From NCBI RefSeq assembly GCF_015706575.1, contig NW_024037059.1, forward strand, positions 13,615,730-13,679,729: a DNA stretch of 64,000 bases. The letters are read 5' to 3'. How positions within the stretch are numbered: position 1 is the stretch's first letter; each line of letters begins with the position of its first letter. The notes under the pieces are model-generated. The model did not search any database. It had not been told where the DNA came from and saw nothing but the letters and a program-made list of their open reading frames with translations. The DNA comes from Patiria miniata (Eukaryota > Echinodermata > Asteroidea > Valvatida > Asterinidae). Made by a program: the position numbers and the translations under genes. Positions 41,603 to 54,249 of the stretch are shown piece after piece.

Positions 41603-43290
41603 AACAAAGTGCAACAAACACAAAGGCTGAGGCGGGTAGTCTATTTGCCCCCAGCAATAGGTAGCACATGCCTGCTTCGCCCCCTCCTTGACAGATATAC
41701 TCCTCCCCCTTGAGCCAACACTGGATCCGTACCTGCAAACGTACACAATGCAGTGGTTCGGCTCACAACATAATAATACATATGTTTGTTTAAATTTCAA
41801 AGTGATTTCTAGTAGCTGTGCGAAAGCCAAGGCGAAAACTTAACTTACTCTCGTATCAGTACTGACCAGACCGGCATATTTTTCAATCCACGGACTAAAT
41901 TGTGTAACATTTCCATTTCGTTCATTGACTGAGGATAAAGCAAACTGCTCATTACATACTGTGAATAACTAATTAAAGACGAATAACTTATTAAAGACGA
42001 TAACTATACAATGATTTTTCCCGATTGATTTGCATCAAAGCCTTACAGATGTTATCATGATGTGTGTTGTTCACATGTTGTGACAATCTTCGCATTCTGC
42101 ACTACACGCGTGATTGTTGGCCAGTCGTGTTTGTTGAGTTTTTGAGGATTGTGCTTCAATTGTTGGTTATATTAAAGTGAGGGGGGCGTTCAAAGGTGTC
42201 TTCAGGAAACATTCAATGAGGGCGCTCTGCAAAATAGTCTTAGGGCTACCCATAACACCGCAGTTGTATATCTCTCGATGATGTAAGTTCATATGTTTGA
42301 AAAAAAACCTTCAAATTTTACAAATGGCAGACATTTACTAAAGGAGCCATGCGATGAATTTTACGCTGAATCATTTTTTGAATATCCTTCTACTCTTAAT
42401 TAATGTATGATAATAATGTTACTTGTTATAATTTTAAGAAGGCCATGGTGTGTCCTAACAACTGAGGGCGTTGCTTCTGTACTTACACTTTGGGCCGACA
42501 CTGTACAGTGTTAAGGACTATGAATCCAAAATGTAGCCCATAAATTTAAAAAGAAATGCGGTACATAAATAAAGCTCATTGACTTGCTATCGGATACTAA
42601 ATCAACAAATAAATTAATACAGAGGATTGATGCAACACTAAACCGAAGCATCAGACAAGTTGAAATGCTGATTCAACTGTAACACTGTAAATATACATTC
42701 TACGATTAGTTATTTGCATAGTTATATAAATATTTGCATACGGCAAAAAGAAAAGAATATTCACATACTAAAAAAAACACAGTAGATTCATAATTTTAAA
42801 CTCTTGTGAGAATTGTTTGTGAGAATTTTTTTCATTCTAAATTTTGCATGATTATTGGATTTTGAAGTACAGGCCGCATGTTATGTTGTATTAAATGTAA
42901 TTTCATGTCGATTAGTTAATTTAGCATCAGTGCCATATATACGTAAGTCTTTTGCTGTATAAAATGCTAATGTTAAGAAGTCGTTAGTAATAATTTGTTA
43001 TTGTACCGTAGCTTAAAAGTACCGAAAACGGACAATATTAACTGTACAGTATTCTATACATTTTTGGATTGAGAAATTATAATCAGTGTTAGTTTCGATT
43101 CATTTGAGCATTAAAGTGGAAAAGGAAAAGACCGCAGGTGATTGCATGGTTCAAGAAAGGCCTAATTTATAACATTTACTTGTGATGTACTTTTCAGAAA
43201 TTGATGAATTTAGGGGTTAATATTTTATAGCAAATATTTTTACACTGACCTATTTAAAGTTGTATGTTCACAGATGCTGTAAAAGAATGC
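41603..43290 (+). other. 3' flank of the receptor gene
   Basis: Presumed 3' UTR followed by intergenic AT-rich sequence. Candidate polyadenylation signals are attaaag at about 41973 and aataaag at 42567. I recognise no second gene. Confidence 0.45.
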
Positions 43291-43294
43291 TGTT

Positions 43295-43610
43295 CTTGTA
43301 CAGTCTGGTTTCCTGACCTCACTTCAGACGAAACGGAGCAATTTATCGGGAAACTGTCGGGTCAGGGAACCAGACTAGCTGGCTTGCACCTAACGGATGT
43401 GTAACCGATTGCAAACAAAATGTGGACTACCTAATTTTGGTTAAATGGGGGCAGTATCTGAAAAGGGGTAAGTTTTCACAACGATGGTCGGCTGACCATC
43501 TTTGAAAATTAATATGAAAATTCCACTTTTCTTTCAAATGACAGCACACAAGGTGCCATGATTTCACAGGATGCTTGAGACTATTATTCACTTACAGGCA
43601 AGGAAGGTAT
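43295..43610 (-). repeat. Reverse diverged relative of the nested 1.4-kb insertion
   Basis: Minus-strand sequence matches 12280-12510 in order: agcatcctgt, tggcacct.gt, cattt.aa.aaaagtgg, the palindrome, ttgcaatcg..tac, and ccagctagactggttccc. It includes gtctggttcc repeats at both ends of a small inverted repeat (gtctggtttcctgac / gtcagggaaccagac at 43303-43373). Confidence 0.65.
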
Positions 43611-44479
43611 TTCAAAATAATTTTGGTAGTTTTCTTGTTTGAGGTTTGCAATGTTGTACACTACCGTTAAAAATGCGTTTAAACATTTGGTACCGTAGTA
43701 ACTTTTATTCTTTTTTTTTTTATACTGTGAGAGCATAATCAACACCAATGACGAGAAAACATTCGAAAACAAACTTGGCTGATTAAGGAACACGTTTATT
43801 TACTAGGTCAGGCTGATGTACATAAATTGTGGCTCTCAAAATAAACGCTGTATGTAAAATGTGAAAAAATTGTAAGCTTCATAAATTAAGAGTACCTCCA
43901 CATGTCTGTCTCAGCTCGTTTAGATGAAGGAAATTAGGACTATATCGCATGAAATAATATAAAAGCTTTCACGCCAAATGAAATCGACGACACAACACGA
44001 TGAGGTTATTAAATAGAATTAACAAATGAATGGAGAATGATTGATTGGAAAATGATGTAGCCGATAGATCTAAACTGTCTTCATAATATAACAATAACAT
44101 AATAGAAAAAGAAATAATGATATTTGAATTCTCCAATAACTGGCAGTAAATATGATTTGAACCGCTCTCAATCCTAAGGGGAGAAAATAGAATAAGTGAT
44201 GGGTGAGGGGCGGGGCATCTCAGACCAATTTATTTGGAGAGGGGGAGGGGTGGGCTTGCGGGTTTCACCTGGACAACTGGACGCTAGGATACTGGACAGG
44301 TTCTGGGCCTGGAGCGCTGTTCAAAGTGGACCACAATGCAGGCCCAGTTGCATCTTATATAAGGGGTGTAGGTGTGGAAACCTTACCCCCAATTTCCCCC
44401 ACCCCACCCCACCCCTCACGCCCCACCCCCACCCCGTCCGCTGCTTACTAATGTTATGATTCTAGTACATTGGGTCCAA
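43611..44479. other. Intergenic AT-rich stretch with a C-rich patch
   Basis: No gene recognised. 44390-44440 is an acccc-type low-complexity patch that produces short spurious ORFs. Confidence 0.45.
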
Positions 44480-44870
44480 AAATCATAAATAGAATGCTAA
44501 AGCTATTAGCCGCTTGCACAGCAAGCATCTGTCATCTATGACATGCGTGAAGGATCGGTGATTAATTTTATGCAAAACAAGACTGCGCCTTGACCTCAAA
44601 CATGACCTCTCGAAATATCGAGTAAACAACTGGTTCTTCTCAGAACCACACAACTCAAAAGAGATGATATTCATATGGTGTACGTTACTGCATACATTTG
44701 ATCTATTCCCAAGACAGTTTCGGGATGAATATTTTGGTAAACTCAATGAAGTTTTGCGTAGTTTGTGTTCCACAGTCTTGCCGACTAGAAGTTTTGGCTT
44801 GTCTTTTAGACAAGCAAGGCACCGTTTTGATGTAAATACAGCCTTCTTCAACTGATCATCTTCAGTCTTC
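44480..44870 (-). repeat. Possible retroelement terminal sequence
   Basis: Minus strand contains agaagactgaagatgatcag and ttctgagaagaaccagttgt followed by tcgatatttcgagaggtcat. This resembles the ctgaag...aacgtcga tails next to Penelope-like elements. A 122-codon ORF there has no recognised domain. Confidence 0.35.
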
Positions 44871-45319
44871 TGGATAAGCTTCTCCTACTTTTTATAGGAC
44901 GTATCTTCAGGAAAGTACCTAAGGCTAAATGACGATGAATCATTTGGTTCTGTGAGTGCTCATGATGACTTGACTAGTTGGTTATGTTTAAAAACTTCAA
45001 TGAGCTTCCATTTTTCATTTCAATTCCACTAAATTCTCTGTTTTTTCCTCCTAAGTTTAATAAGTTCCTAAGTTCAATGCAAGTTCAACTGATGAGTCAT
45101 GAATTTGACGAAAGGGCAATTAGCAGCATTTGACATGGAATTTTAAATGTGATAACATTTTGTTCACTTTGATGATAAAAATGTTGGTACATTCCAATGA
45201 CGAAAATTTACCACTGAATTTTGCCCCAAGAATTTGTGAGAGGGCCCAAAGCTGCTGATTGGCCTCTTGAACAGAGCATTATGTACATGGACGGTGTACT
45301 CAAGTACCCCCTCAACGGT

Positions 45320-45321
<2 letters not shown>
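44871..45321. other. Intergenic, nothing recognised
   Basis: AT-rich, unique-looking sequence. No ORF of note, no repeat structure seen. Confidence 0.4.

Positions 45322-45382
<61 letters not shown>
45322..45382 (+). repeat. (GA)n microsatellite
   Basis: Sixty bases of uninterrupted GA. It creates Arg-Glu and Ser-Leu homopolymer ORFs on either strand that are not genes. Confidence 0.95.
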
Positions 45383-45384
<2 letters not shown>

Positions 45385-45789
45385 GGGAGATACCTGGAGG
45401 CTTTTGTGCCCATCAGGAGACATTTACATGTAATCCTGAACGTATAAACACTGCCTTATGGGGTTACGGAACAATGAGAGGTACCCCACAAGGAATGCCC
45501 ACCGGGGTAACGTTTTGGTACCCCACAAGTTTTTCACGAAATAGATATATGGATTTTACTCAGAAACTATATAGGAGTTTCCAAGGTGGCCTGATCCGTC
45601 GCAAATGGAAGAGTTTTGGAAAAGGGATATTAAGTCCGAATTTCAGCCCAGGAAATTAATTCTGGTTAAAATAAGAGCATTTTGGAATTAGTGTGCGACA
45701 TTGCACAATTTTAGTTCACGAGAACAAAGAAAGTACGCCACTTCTATGTCTGTGTAAGCGAGTCCTGAATCGGGCCAGTGTTGGTCCTT

Positions 45790-46225
45790 TTACGGCAAAC
45801 CATAATGGCCGCCATATTAAGTAGCCTATCTGGACAAACTGACCATTTGACACGATCCTAAATACATGTAGTACTAATCCAAATTGTTTAAATGTGTTCC
45901 ATGACCCTGAAAATATATGTTTAGACACCAAGATTAAGATACCGTGACTTAGTGGCTTAAAGATGCAATACACGCATTCGGAGATTTAGGTTTTAAATGG
46001 CGGCCATGTTTTAAATACAAGATGGCCACAATACTGTATTTGGACAATCTAACCATTTGAAACTATCCAAAATGGTACAGTTCTATTCCTTGACCCTGAA
46101 AATGTATGTTTAGACACCAAAACATTGATCCTAAGTGGCTTTGAAGATGAGATATTGGTAGATATAGGTTTTTAATGGCCGCCATCTTTAGATCCAAGAT
46201 GGCCGCCATAATGTTATTGGATAAG
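45790..46225. repeat. Two tandem copies of a 215-bp repeat with ATGGCCGCCAT palindromes
   Basis: The copies at about 45795-46010 and 46015-46225 share gaccctgaaaat.tatgttta, acaccaa, tagtggctt and the aatggcggccat motif. The palindromic GGCGGCCAT/ATGGCCGCC motif recurs four to five times. Confidence 0.75.
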
Positions 46226-47033
46226 TTGGTTCCTATCAAAAATTGAAAGCTAAGGCATTGAGGAGCATGTATGGACAATTTGGCGCTTTTGTCCGGAATG
46301 TCCACATCCATTCACTAAGCTGCCTGACTCACTGGGCATGGACCCGAAGAGATGAATCGGAACGTGCATCCGTGTGGTTGCGAAGGCCTAAGCGTCGCCG
46401 TTGCTCAACAAAGTTAATCCTATTACGTACTTGGACGCCATAACGGAGCAGTGAAATTCATGCACCCCCAAAAAACATCATGCCTTTTGAACGTTGCATT
46501 TCTAAAATTTCTAAAAAAAAAATGCTTAGTATTGATTGGAATGTTAAATTATAGTAACGGAAGAAAATCTAAATTCTACACTGCTACACTGCATGTCAGT
46601 GAAAAAAAATCGCCGCCATCCATGCTGAAACGACAATTCGGGTTACTGACCTTAACGTCAATTTCTAGAAATCTCCTCAAGTTGTTATTTCACGAGTAGT
46701 TGAACACTTATATCATCTAAGTGTATTTCAGCTTAATTTGTTGTTGCAAACGCTTGTGTTACACCTTGGCCCTAAGAACCGCGCCTGAAGATATGGTCTT
46801 CCAAACGGGAGAAATGAATTTTCAAAGATTTCGCCAGCCGGGTTGAACGTGTTTGTTGCTTCATTAAAAATAAAGTATTACGCCACGTAACCTTTAGAAA
46901 TCTGCCTTCGCAACCACACGTTCGGCTGAAAAATCCAGACTTTCGTCATTGAGCACGTGGGCCCGTCATGCCCGGGCGGGCAGTGTTTTGTTTAGCCACA
47001 AAATCTGCGCAGAAAAAGACAAGTCCACTATTA
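46226..47033. other. Intergenic stretch
   Basis: No gene recognised. Around 46780 the sequence cctgaagatatggtcttcca again resembles a retroelement tail. The 22 bases from 46981 (cagtgttttgtttagccaca) recur just after the Harbinger-like element at 47417. Confidence 0.4.
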
Positions 47034-47413
47034 GGCCCCCCAAAAAAATATTCGGTCTCTGGTCAGACCAAAGTTCCGGAATTGACGCAGGGATGCGGCT
47101 TTTTTTTGGGGGGGGGGGCTTTTTTTTTTCTTCAAGCTTGGATTGTATAGACAAGGTGGGGTACTATTTTGCTTTTTTGGTGTCCTCGTGTACATTGGTG
47201 TCCTCCATAATTTGCCTTGGTGCTCTCGATCATTTGCCTTGGTGCAATTTCCCATTCCTTGGTGCTTTTTGGTAAAAAAAAAAATTGAGCAGGTGCGGCA
47301 ATAGAGGGCGCTGTTGGAACTACCGCGGAACATTTTTGAAAAAAAAAGATTGACGCGCATGATTAAAATCGACGCGCGCGCTGACCAGAGACCGACTTAT
47401 TTTTTTTTTGGCC
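47034..47413. mobile_element. Harbinger-like MITE
   Basis: 380 bp flanked by TTA at 47031-47033 and 47414-47416. Termini GGCCCCCCAAAAAAATATTC and TTTTTTTTGGCC, with the subterminal GGTCTCTGGTCAG at both ends in opposite orientation. The interior includes ttgccttggtgctctcgatc repeats. This is the uninterrupted form of the element at 11742-13515. Confidence 0.85.
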
Positions 47414-47416
47414 TTA

Positions 47417-48145
47417 CAGTGTTTTGTTTAGCCACAAACTCTTACGGTTGGTCAAGTGGTGGCGCTGTTGCAAGTTACAGCTGCGTAAAATTTTACTAGC
47501 GTGCACGTGTGGAAAGTTTGTGGAGCGAGCGTCGGGGAACGTCGTCTATATTTGTCGCGTTCCTAAATTAACGTTAGAGCTAGAAGATACGGAAAGAATG
47601 AGATTTGCTGATGTGTTTACATGCCTGTTGATGTTTCTGTCCAACTAACTGGTAGTGTCAGTTTCGTTAATGTCGAGAAAACAATTGGCATTCATTGCCC
47701 CATGGAGCTGTCAAGTGACACTCGCCCGACTCGGGTCCGAGACGCGTACGGGCCCACGTGTTCAAGACGATATGCTGACCTGCTGGTGCTGCTGGTAAGA
47801 GAGGCCGGGAGTATTCGACTGGATAAGGGAAATTTGGTCCATTAAATTTTAAAATAGGGGGAAGAAACTCAAACTCCAAATGGATGACAATTTTTTTGTA
47901 GCATAAGATTAAGGCTAAGCACTTGCCTTTATTTTACCTGGTTGACATGACTACATGTAGCTTGAGTAACTCCAGCTGACATGCTCATATTCCATGTATT
48001 CATTCACATGTAGCGCCGGAGACATAACTAGGGAGTTGGAGTGTGGTAGCAAGAGACCCTTCCGGAATGGCCTCCCAAAAATTGTCCCTTTTCACCTCTA
48101 ATATCCCACTGCAGATTTCATTTACATACCTCATACATTCAGCAG
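47417..48145. other. Intergenic, nothing recognised
   Basis: Starts with a repeat of the 22-bp left flank of the preceding element. Short ORFs show no domain. Confidence 0.4.
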
Positions 48146-48525
48146 TCATTCACGAAGCTACTGATCGACTTGAAACAGACCACAAAAAAAATAAAAATGT
48201 GAAAAATCTTGACGATCTCGGTGGCTTGTCCGTAAAGAAATGTCCAGTTCCAACGGCTGTCGTCCATTTTGTTTGGTTAATTATGTAAATGCATGCATCA
48301 CATGATGACATCGAAAAACAATCTGCGCGCGCGGTGTATGTGGGTACCACACCGCTAATACGCTTTCAGGCGCCACAAGTGGGTTCAGTTTTCGTCACGG
48401 CTGCGTTGTCGCGGAAAGCAAGACAACGAGATTGCTTTCCACGACAACGCACCAGACGAAAATTTCACATTTGTTTTTTTGTGTGGTCAGTTTCAAGTCG
48501 ATCATTAGCTTCGTGAATGACTCGG
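48146..48525. mobile_element. Foldback element with arms of about 60 bp
   Basis: Left arm cacgaagctactgatcgact at about 48149 and right arm its inverse (aagtcgatcattagcttcgt at about 48494), continuing through gaaacagaccacaaaaaaa. A second inverted repeat (gttgtcgcggaaagcaa versus ttgctttccacgacaac) is nested at 48405-48449. No ORF. Confidence 0.78.
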
Positions 48526-49640
48526 GCGCATTTTATTTTGCAATTAGTAACGGGCGGTTGAATTCTCCCCCAGATCGCATATACCCACGCTTACCCTACA
48601 TTGTACCTGCAGATTGCCGCCCAGGCCATTGCTCTTTAGAAAATGCAAGGCACTCAAAGTCTCATCGATCGGATTGAAACTCCAAAACTGAAGGTAGGCC
48701 TACATGTATTATTAAAACCATGTGTCACATGTCATTCGCTTGGGAAATCCTACTTCTACTCTACATGTAGTTCTAGAATTAGAAGCACTCGTGTGCGCTT
48801 TAACTGCTAAGTTCTAGCCCTGTGTTTTTTGGAGGGTCAATGGAAACATTTTCATTAGTCGAATGCATGTTGGGATTGGAAGACAAACGAACACAAATCT
48901 ATGGGGCACAAATCTATGGGGCCGAGTACCAGTTACAGTACAACTTTCATGTGATTGATTCCATACAAGGCCAACACTCAGACCTCCTGCACATAGTCTA
49001 CGGGTCATTACAGAAAAAGTTAAAGTATTATAAAAAAAAATGTGCACACTAAAATAGTGTTTCTTCATCAGATCTAAATAAAACTTGTGGCACTTTTCAG
49101 GTCATATTAATAAAATTAAAGAATATGAAAGGTGGCCTTGTATGGAATTCTTTCCCAAGAATTTAATGACTATTTTCTTCACATATTTTCAACATGGACT
49201 AGCAGATATAAAAATTGAATTTGAAAATGTGCATTTGTCCCCATAACACGCTAATTCCACTTAGGACTCGCCCGGCCCAAACCTTGCCCGGCATAACCAC
49301 CACACAGGTCCTTGAAGAAAATAACGATCCACGATGAAGATTCAGCCTCCAATTGCAGTGAGAAAAGGGAACATTACCGACAGCCGATCAATAAGCGTTG
49401 GCGGCCAGAGCTGCAATTGATTTGTGCACAAACAAAATTTAGTGTACAAAGGAATGGCCATTAATTTGTTGACCTGAGCCAATTTAAAGAATTAGTTGTG
49501 GGGATTTCTCATATCGGTCAATCATCACACCAAATATCGTTTCAATCTGTGAAGGTCCAGTGCAAAATCGTGTTGAAATGACACAGAATGACCCAAATAG
49601 CGTCCTCTTTTGCCCCTCCCTGAGCTCCCTTTGACTGGGT
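48526..49640. other. Intergenic with one dispersed repeat
   Basis: 48895-49180 shares actcagacctcctgcacata, a gacagaaaaagtt-type segment and ggaattctttcc with 58895-59010, indicating a dispersed repeat family. No gene recognised. Confidence 0.4.
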
Positions 49641-49975
49641 GGGGTCCGCTCATAAGTCCGACGCCTCATAAGATAGCATCACAAGTCCGAAATTTCGGAC
49701 CTATGAGGCGTCGGCCTTACAAGGCATAAAATTTATTTCCACCTTGTACGGTACATGGCAGGTCCGACGACGCATAAGTCCGACTCCTCATAAGTCCAAA
49801 ACAGCGTTTGTCCATTGTCAGACTTATGAGGCGTCGGACGTACATGTACATGTACGAGGGGTCGGACCGCTAGACGGAATGTATGCCTCATATAAGTCCG
49901 ACGCCCATGAGTCCAACATTTCAGACTGATGAGGGTTCGGGATTATGAGGCGTCAGACTTATGATATGGCCCTGA
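49640..49975. repeat. Cluster of alternating-orientation CATAAGTCCGACGCCTC motifs
   Basis: At least seven copies of taagtccgacgcctcataag-like sequence in both orientations (49646, 49690, 49710, 49766, 49812, 49895, 49950). Neighbouring copies can pair with each other into several alternative hairpins. Confidence 0.8.
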
Positions 49976-52255
49976 CTGCGTAGCCATTAAATTTGGACTG
50001 AATGTTACAACCTGATGCCACTTTTTCTTTATATCATCTCAATAAAGGTCAGTCATTGCAAAAATGTTTAAAAGACATGAACCTGGGACTGAGAAACATT
50101 CCCATTTTCTTGAGTCTCCCTAGATTCCTTGAATTGTAGGGTGTGAAGACAAAAGAGGGCAGTATTAAGCAAAATCAGTGACCAATGGAAATTGCAGCTT
50201 TGGTCTAAGAATGGCCTGTGTGCGACAGTCGTCCTGATGATTAGGGCTCTGAATCTTTTTAGATTTCTGGAAAAACTGATGTAGCCCAATGTTTTTGCCA
50301 ATTTGATGCCATTTGATGAGAGAAGGGAGATTTGTAGGAATGATATGGCTTGTAGGGACAGAGCAACATTCAATTGAAAAAAGTCACTTTTGTGTGTCAC
50401 CAGAATAGAAAATGTCAATATCGCGCCACATGTACCAGTAACAGTTAAGAAATACTTTGAAAATGCACTCAGCTCTCCATAGACTGAGCACTATAACAGA
50501 CAATAGAAATTCTCTAAGCCCCCCACAAAAACCACCAAATAAACAATCTTAAGTCCCAGTTGTACATGTACATGTACATGTATTACTCTAACTTTTTAAT
50601 AATGTAACGCCTTGAGCATCGGTCCAGGTGAATATTTGCGCTTTATAAATACCCACTATTATTATTGCTATTATTAAACACATCTCAGCACTGAGAGTTT
50701 GTTCAGAACGGGTGGATTCTTTTGAGGTTTTACATTGGGAGAGACTGCGAATGCAGAGCACAAAACGACGTCGCTTGGCATTAAGTGATTTTTAAAAAAA
50801 ATTCGGCACAAGCACAAGTTGCCGCCAAGTTTTATTTTCCACAGCAATTATTAAACCACATAGTAAAAGCACAAATGGGAGATTCATTCTGACAGTAATC
50901 TGACTCATTCGATATTTGATATCATTCCTCAATATCGGAATTGTTTGATATTTCGATATAATTGATAAATTGCCACTTGTATCATTGATATCGACATCAT
51001 AATACTATTAAATAATCAAGTACATATTGATATTTCGACGCTGCTTTAACCCCACTCCAGTCAATTTCTATGTTCAACTTTTCTAAAATTATTAAATACT
51101 TTAGCATGTCAGATTCCCTTTTGTGGTTCCTAGATGCGTATTTTTTTATTGTGACGTTTAACACGTTTTTTTTATTATTATAGTACTGAATACAGATCCG
51201 ATCTAGTTTGAAGCGCAGTCTTCCAATGTTGCTGCATACAAGTTCCTGTGCCGGTCCAGTTCCTGTTCTGATGTAGCAGCCTTCCCAGCCCATGACTCTG
51301 TTCAGGTTTGGTGCATGTAACTCAGCCCTATCCCCTGTTTCCTTGCTCCAAGGCAGGTAAGTCTTGTTTTAAACATTTATGGACCAGGTAATGTTTTAAT
51401 TGAAATTGTACATGTACATGTACAAATATTTTCCCATAGTCACCAAAACGTACGGGATTATGCTGTGATGATTTCGATAATATTCAGCAAAGGTAGTATT
51501 TTAAAAAAAGTTTTACTTTTGACCCTCAATGAAGCTGTTGTTTACCAATGGAATTATACCAAGATTTCAGATCATGTAAACAATGCATGACAAATTATAT
51601 GAAGCTACTTCCATCAGCTTTGTGAAAGAGAATAACAAAAAACAAAGTCACTTTCAGAATGTTACTACTATACTACTACATGTACTATTTTATTTCTCGG
51701 GAAAATATCAACAAATACATGTAAACAAATGACTAAAGTTACAACACAAAACAACAAAAGCTTTAGATACATAAACAAACAAACAAAAACAAAATACCAT
51801 TCAGCTCCCGAAGGATTGCCCAAAAGAAACGTTGTTTCTGTCTAGGGGTTCTCCAAACTGAATGGCATATGTGAAAACAACAAGCAATAAATATAAAAAG
51901 AAATTTTAACTATACAAAAAAAAAAAGTTAAATAAGTTACATTAAGTCAAGAACAAAGTTGGTAAATTATATAATTATTAGACAAACAAATCAAAAGCAA
52001 AAAAAAAAAATCAATTACATTTGTACTAGGTAAATTAAATGAATAAACAAATTAATATATACATGTACATTGTACTTCAACTACTACCACTACTACATGT
52101 ACTACTACTACTACTTCTATTAATAGATAAATAAATAATTAGACAAGTTGGTAAGTTAGCCTAATTAATTAATTAATTAAATAAATGAGTAAATATTGCA
52201 TTTTTAATTCTTTAAATAAATAGTTATTAATAAATAAACAAAAAAAAACAAACAA
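49976..52255. other. Long AT-rich intergenic stretch
   Basis: No gene recognised. Contains acatgtacatgtacatg runs (50565 and 51405), an ATATCGATA-rich patch at 50905-51000 and simple tac/taa repeats at 52075-52190. Confidence 0.45.
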
Positions 52256-52264
52256 AAACAAAAA

Positions 52265-52472
52265 TAAGCTGGAGGCGGAAGGCACATGCTGCGGCCAAAA
52301 GCTTTTGAGGGAATGCAGGATCATCCTTGATGTCATTGCACACCTTCTCGATTGTGTGTTGCACCAATCGACTGAGGAGGCGTGCAATAACATCAGGGGT
52401 GATCCTGCATTTCTTCAGAAGCTTTTGGCCACAGCATGTGCCTTCCGCCACCCTCTCCAGTGCTGTACATGT
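52265..52472. repeat. Imperfect inverted repeat, coding-like on both strands
   Basis: Arms 52270-52345 and 52378-52450 share, in opposite orientation, ggcggaaggcacatgctg, ccaaaagctt and gaatgcaggatcat. Read outward from the centre, each arm translates to a similar peptide (CNNIRGDPAFLQKLLATACA on plus, CNDIKDDPAFPQKLLAAACA on minus). The differences preserve the peptide better than the DNA. Confidence 0.75.
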
Positions 52473-52559
52473 ACATGGGAAGAGGTTAAGTCGAAAGTAG
52501 CAGATTCTGAGAGCCTTTTTTTTCCGTATTGCACTTAAATCCAACCCTCTTGCACAAAG

Positions 52560-54249
52560 CTGACGAAACTCGCTCTATAAAATTTGTCATGTCCCATTTA
52601 CATGATCTGAAATTTTGGTTTAATTCCATTCATAGGATCAAAAGTAGGACATGTTTTTTTTTCACATAGTACCTGATATATTACTGTTACACTTCACGTT
52701 ACAAAAGCGATGTAGTGAGAATGAATGTCGCCATTGCATCTTGGCACTTCAACTGTCTTTAGTTTCTGCTCTTGCAATTTGAGCTGGAGAGCGTCATGTC
52801 TGATGGTGGATAGAAACGGATCTATCATTACAATGTAACAACAGTGTTCCATTTCCTGAGACTTCTCCAAGATGACGTCCCTGGTTTGTCTGACAATCTT
52901 CCTTATTAAAGTTAATTGTGCATCCTTCTCAGTGAGAAGGATGTATGTATCTAAAGGTTTTAAAGTTGCCCTTCATGAGTTACGTGGAGTACCAGTAACT
53001 TAAACAGTCAAGACATACAATGTAGCAATATCATCTAATCCCTGGATGTATGGCTGTGGTAGACTTGCTCATTTTTCACCGTTTCTCCTTCATAACAGGT
53101 TTTGAGCAAAGTTTGGCTTATAATTCATCCACTGCTGTGCAAGGTCCTCTCCCTATTTTGCAAAAGTTCCAAGAACTTTCTTGTGTTTAATCTTTCTCTC
53201 GTAGCTTTATTCATCTTTTGAATGATATGCTGCTTGTGGATTATTTTGTCAGTTTGGAACCCCAGTCCTCTTCACGAGTAGGTAAAATTTGAAAATGTTG
53301 TTTGTCATGGAATCAATGACATGCTTGGTACAGAGTCGTATCAGTACGGATGCCTTTGGCTGAGAATGTTTGAATCTAACATTGTTCCGACTTAAATTAT
53401 CTGGTTTCAGACGTGTAACTTTTGGGAAAAATGCCCCCCCCCCAAAAAAAAAAATAAATATTGTGCAGAATGTACAGTAGTGCATTTAGAACCAACGATA
53501 AACTTCCAATAAAAAACATTCCCAGGACCTTGTTTCAATTCGGTGCTTCTGGGCCAAACTTGGAAAATGTTCGCAAACTTATGCTACCGATGTTTTAATA
53601 CTCATGCCTGACCAAGTTAAAATGAGGTAGTACCTGCTCATGTGCTATTGTCATTTGAATTCCCCTACTGAATAATTCATAGCGTTGGACCGTTTATCTA
53701 AATATCAGTGGAGTCTGCAACCTAAAACTACATGTACATGTATGCTTGTTGTCCAAGTATCATGCGAGTACATTTGTATAAGAGGATGATCATCAAGCCG
53801 ATTTGCCAAAAGAAACTTGAGATCGTTGTAATACTTGGTCAATCTGTGGTTATTCTAAGGTACAATCCATAAACAGGTAAAAACTATTTCACAGCCGTGA
53901 AAGATGACTGCCTGTCAGACTGTGAGGAATTGTTGTAGTTTCAGCAGCTTCAATTTGAAACAAAATAGGCCGAGTTAAAAACACTTTCCAATAAAAAATA
54001 AACACATGATAAAAGCCGATGAAAAATAAAAGCCCAAATAAATTATTCAGGAATGTTTGCCTTGCTCAATTCAAAGAGCATTTACAGGAGTGACAGGAAG
54101 GTAAGCGGATTCCGCTTACGATAATCCGCTGAGTCAGTGGTCCTAGTACAGGCCCATTGTTATACTTTGCAAATGAGACTAAAGGGCTCACTGCTGACCC
54201 GTAACTAAGGACCACATTTAGTCAGCGAGCTCTGCTGAGTCAGTGGACA
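52560..54249. other. Intergenic or decayed transposon flank
   Basis: No intact gene. Minus-strand stretches around 52730-52960 have short open frames without a recognised domain. It may be the downstream part of the broken element at 54250-55621. Confidence 0.35.

Noticed and set aside
44483..44851. 122-codon minus-strand ORF as a gene
   Set aside because: No domain, and it overlaps sequence resembling retroelement tails.
45267..45433. Open frames rich in Arg-Glu or Ser-Leu
   Set aside because: They are translations of the (GA)n microsatellite.
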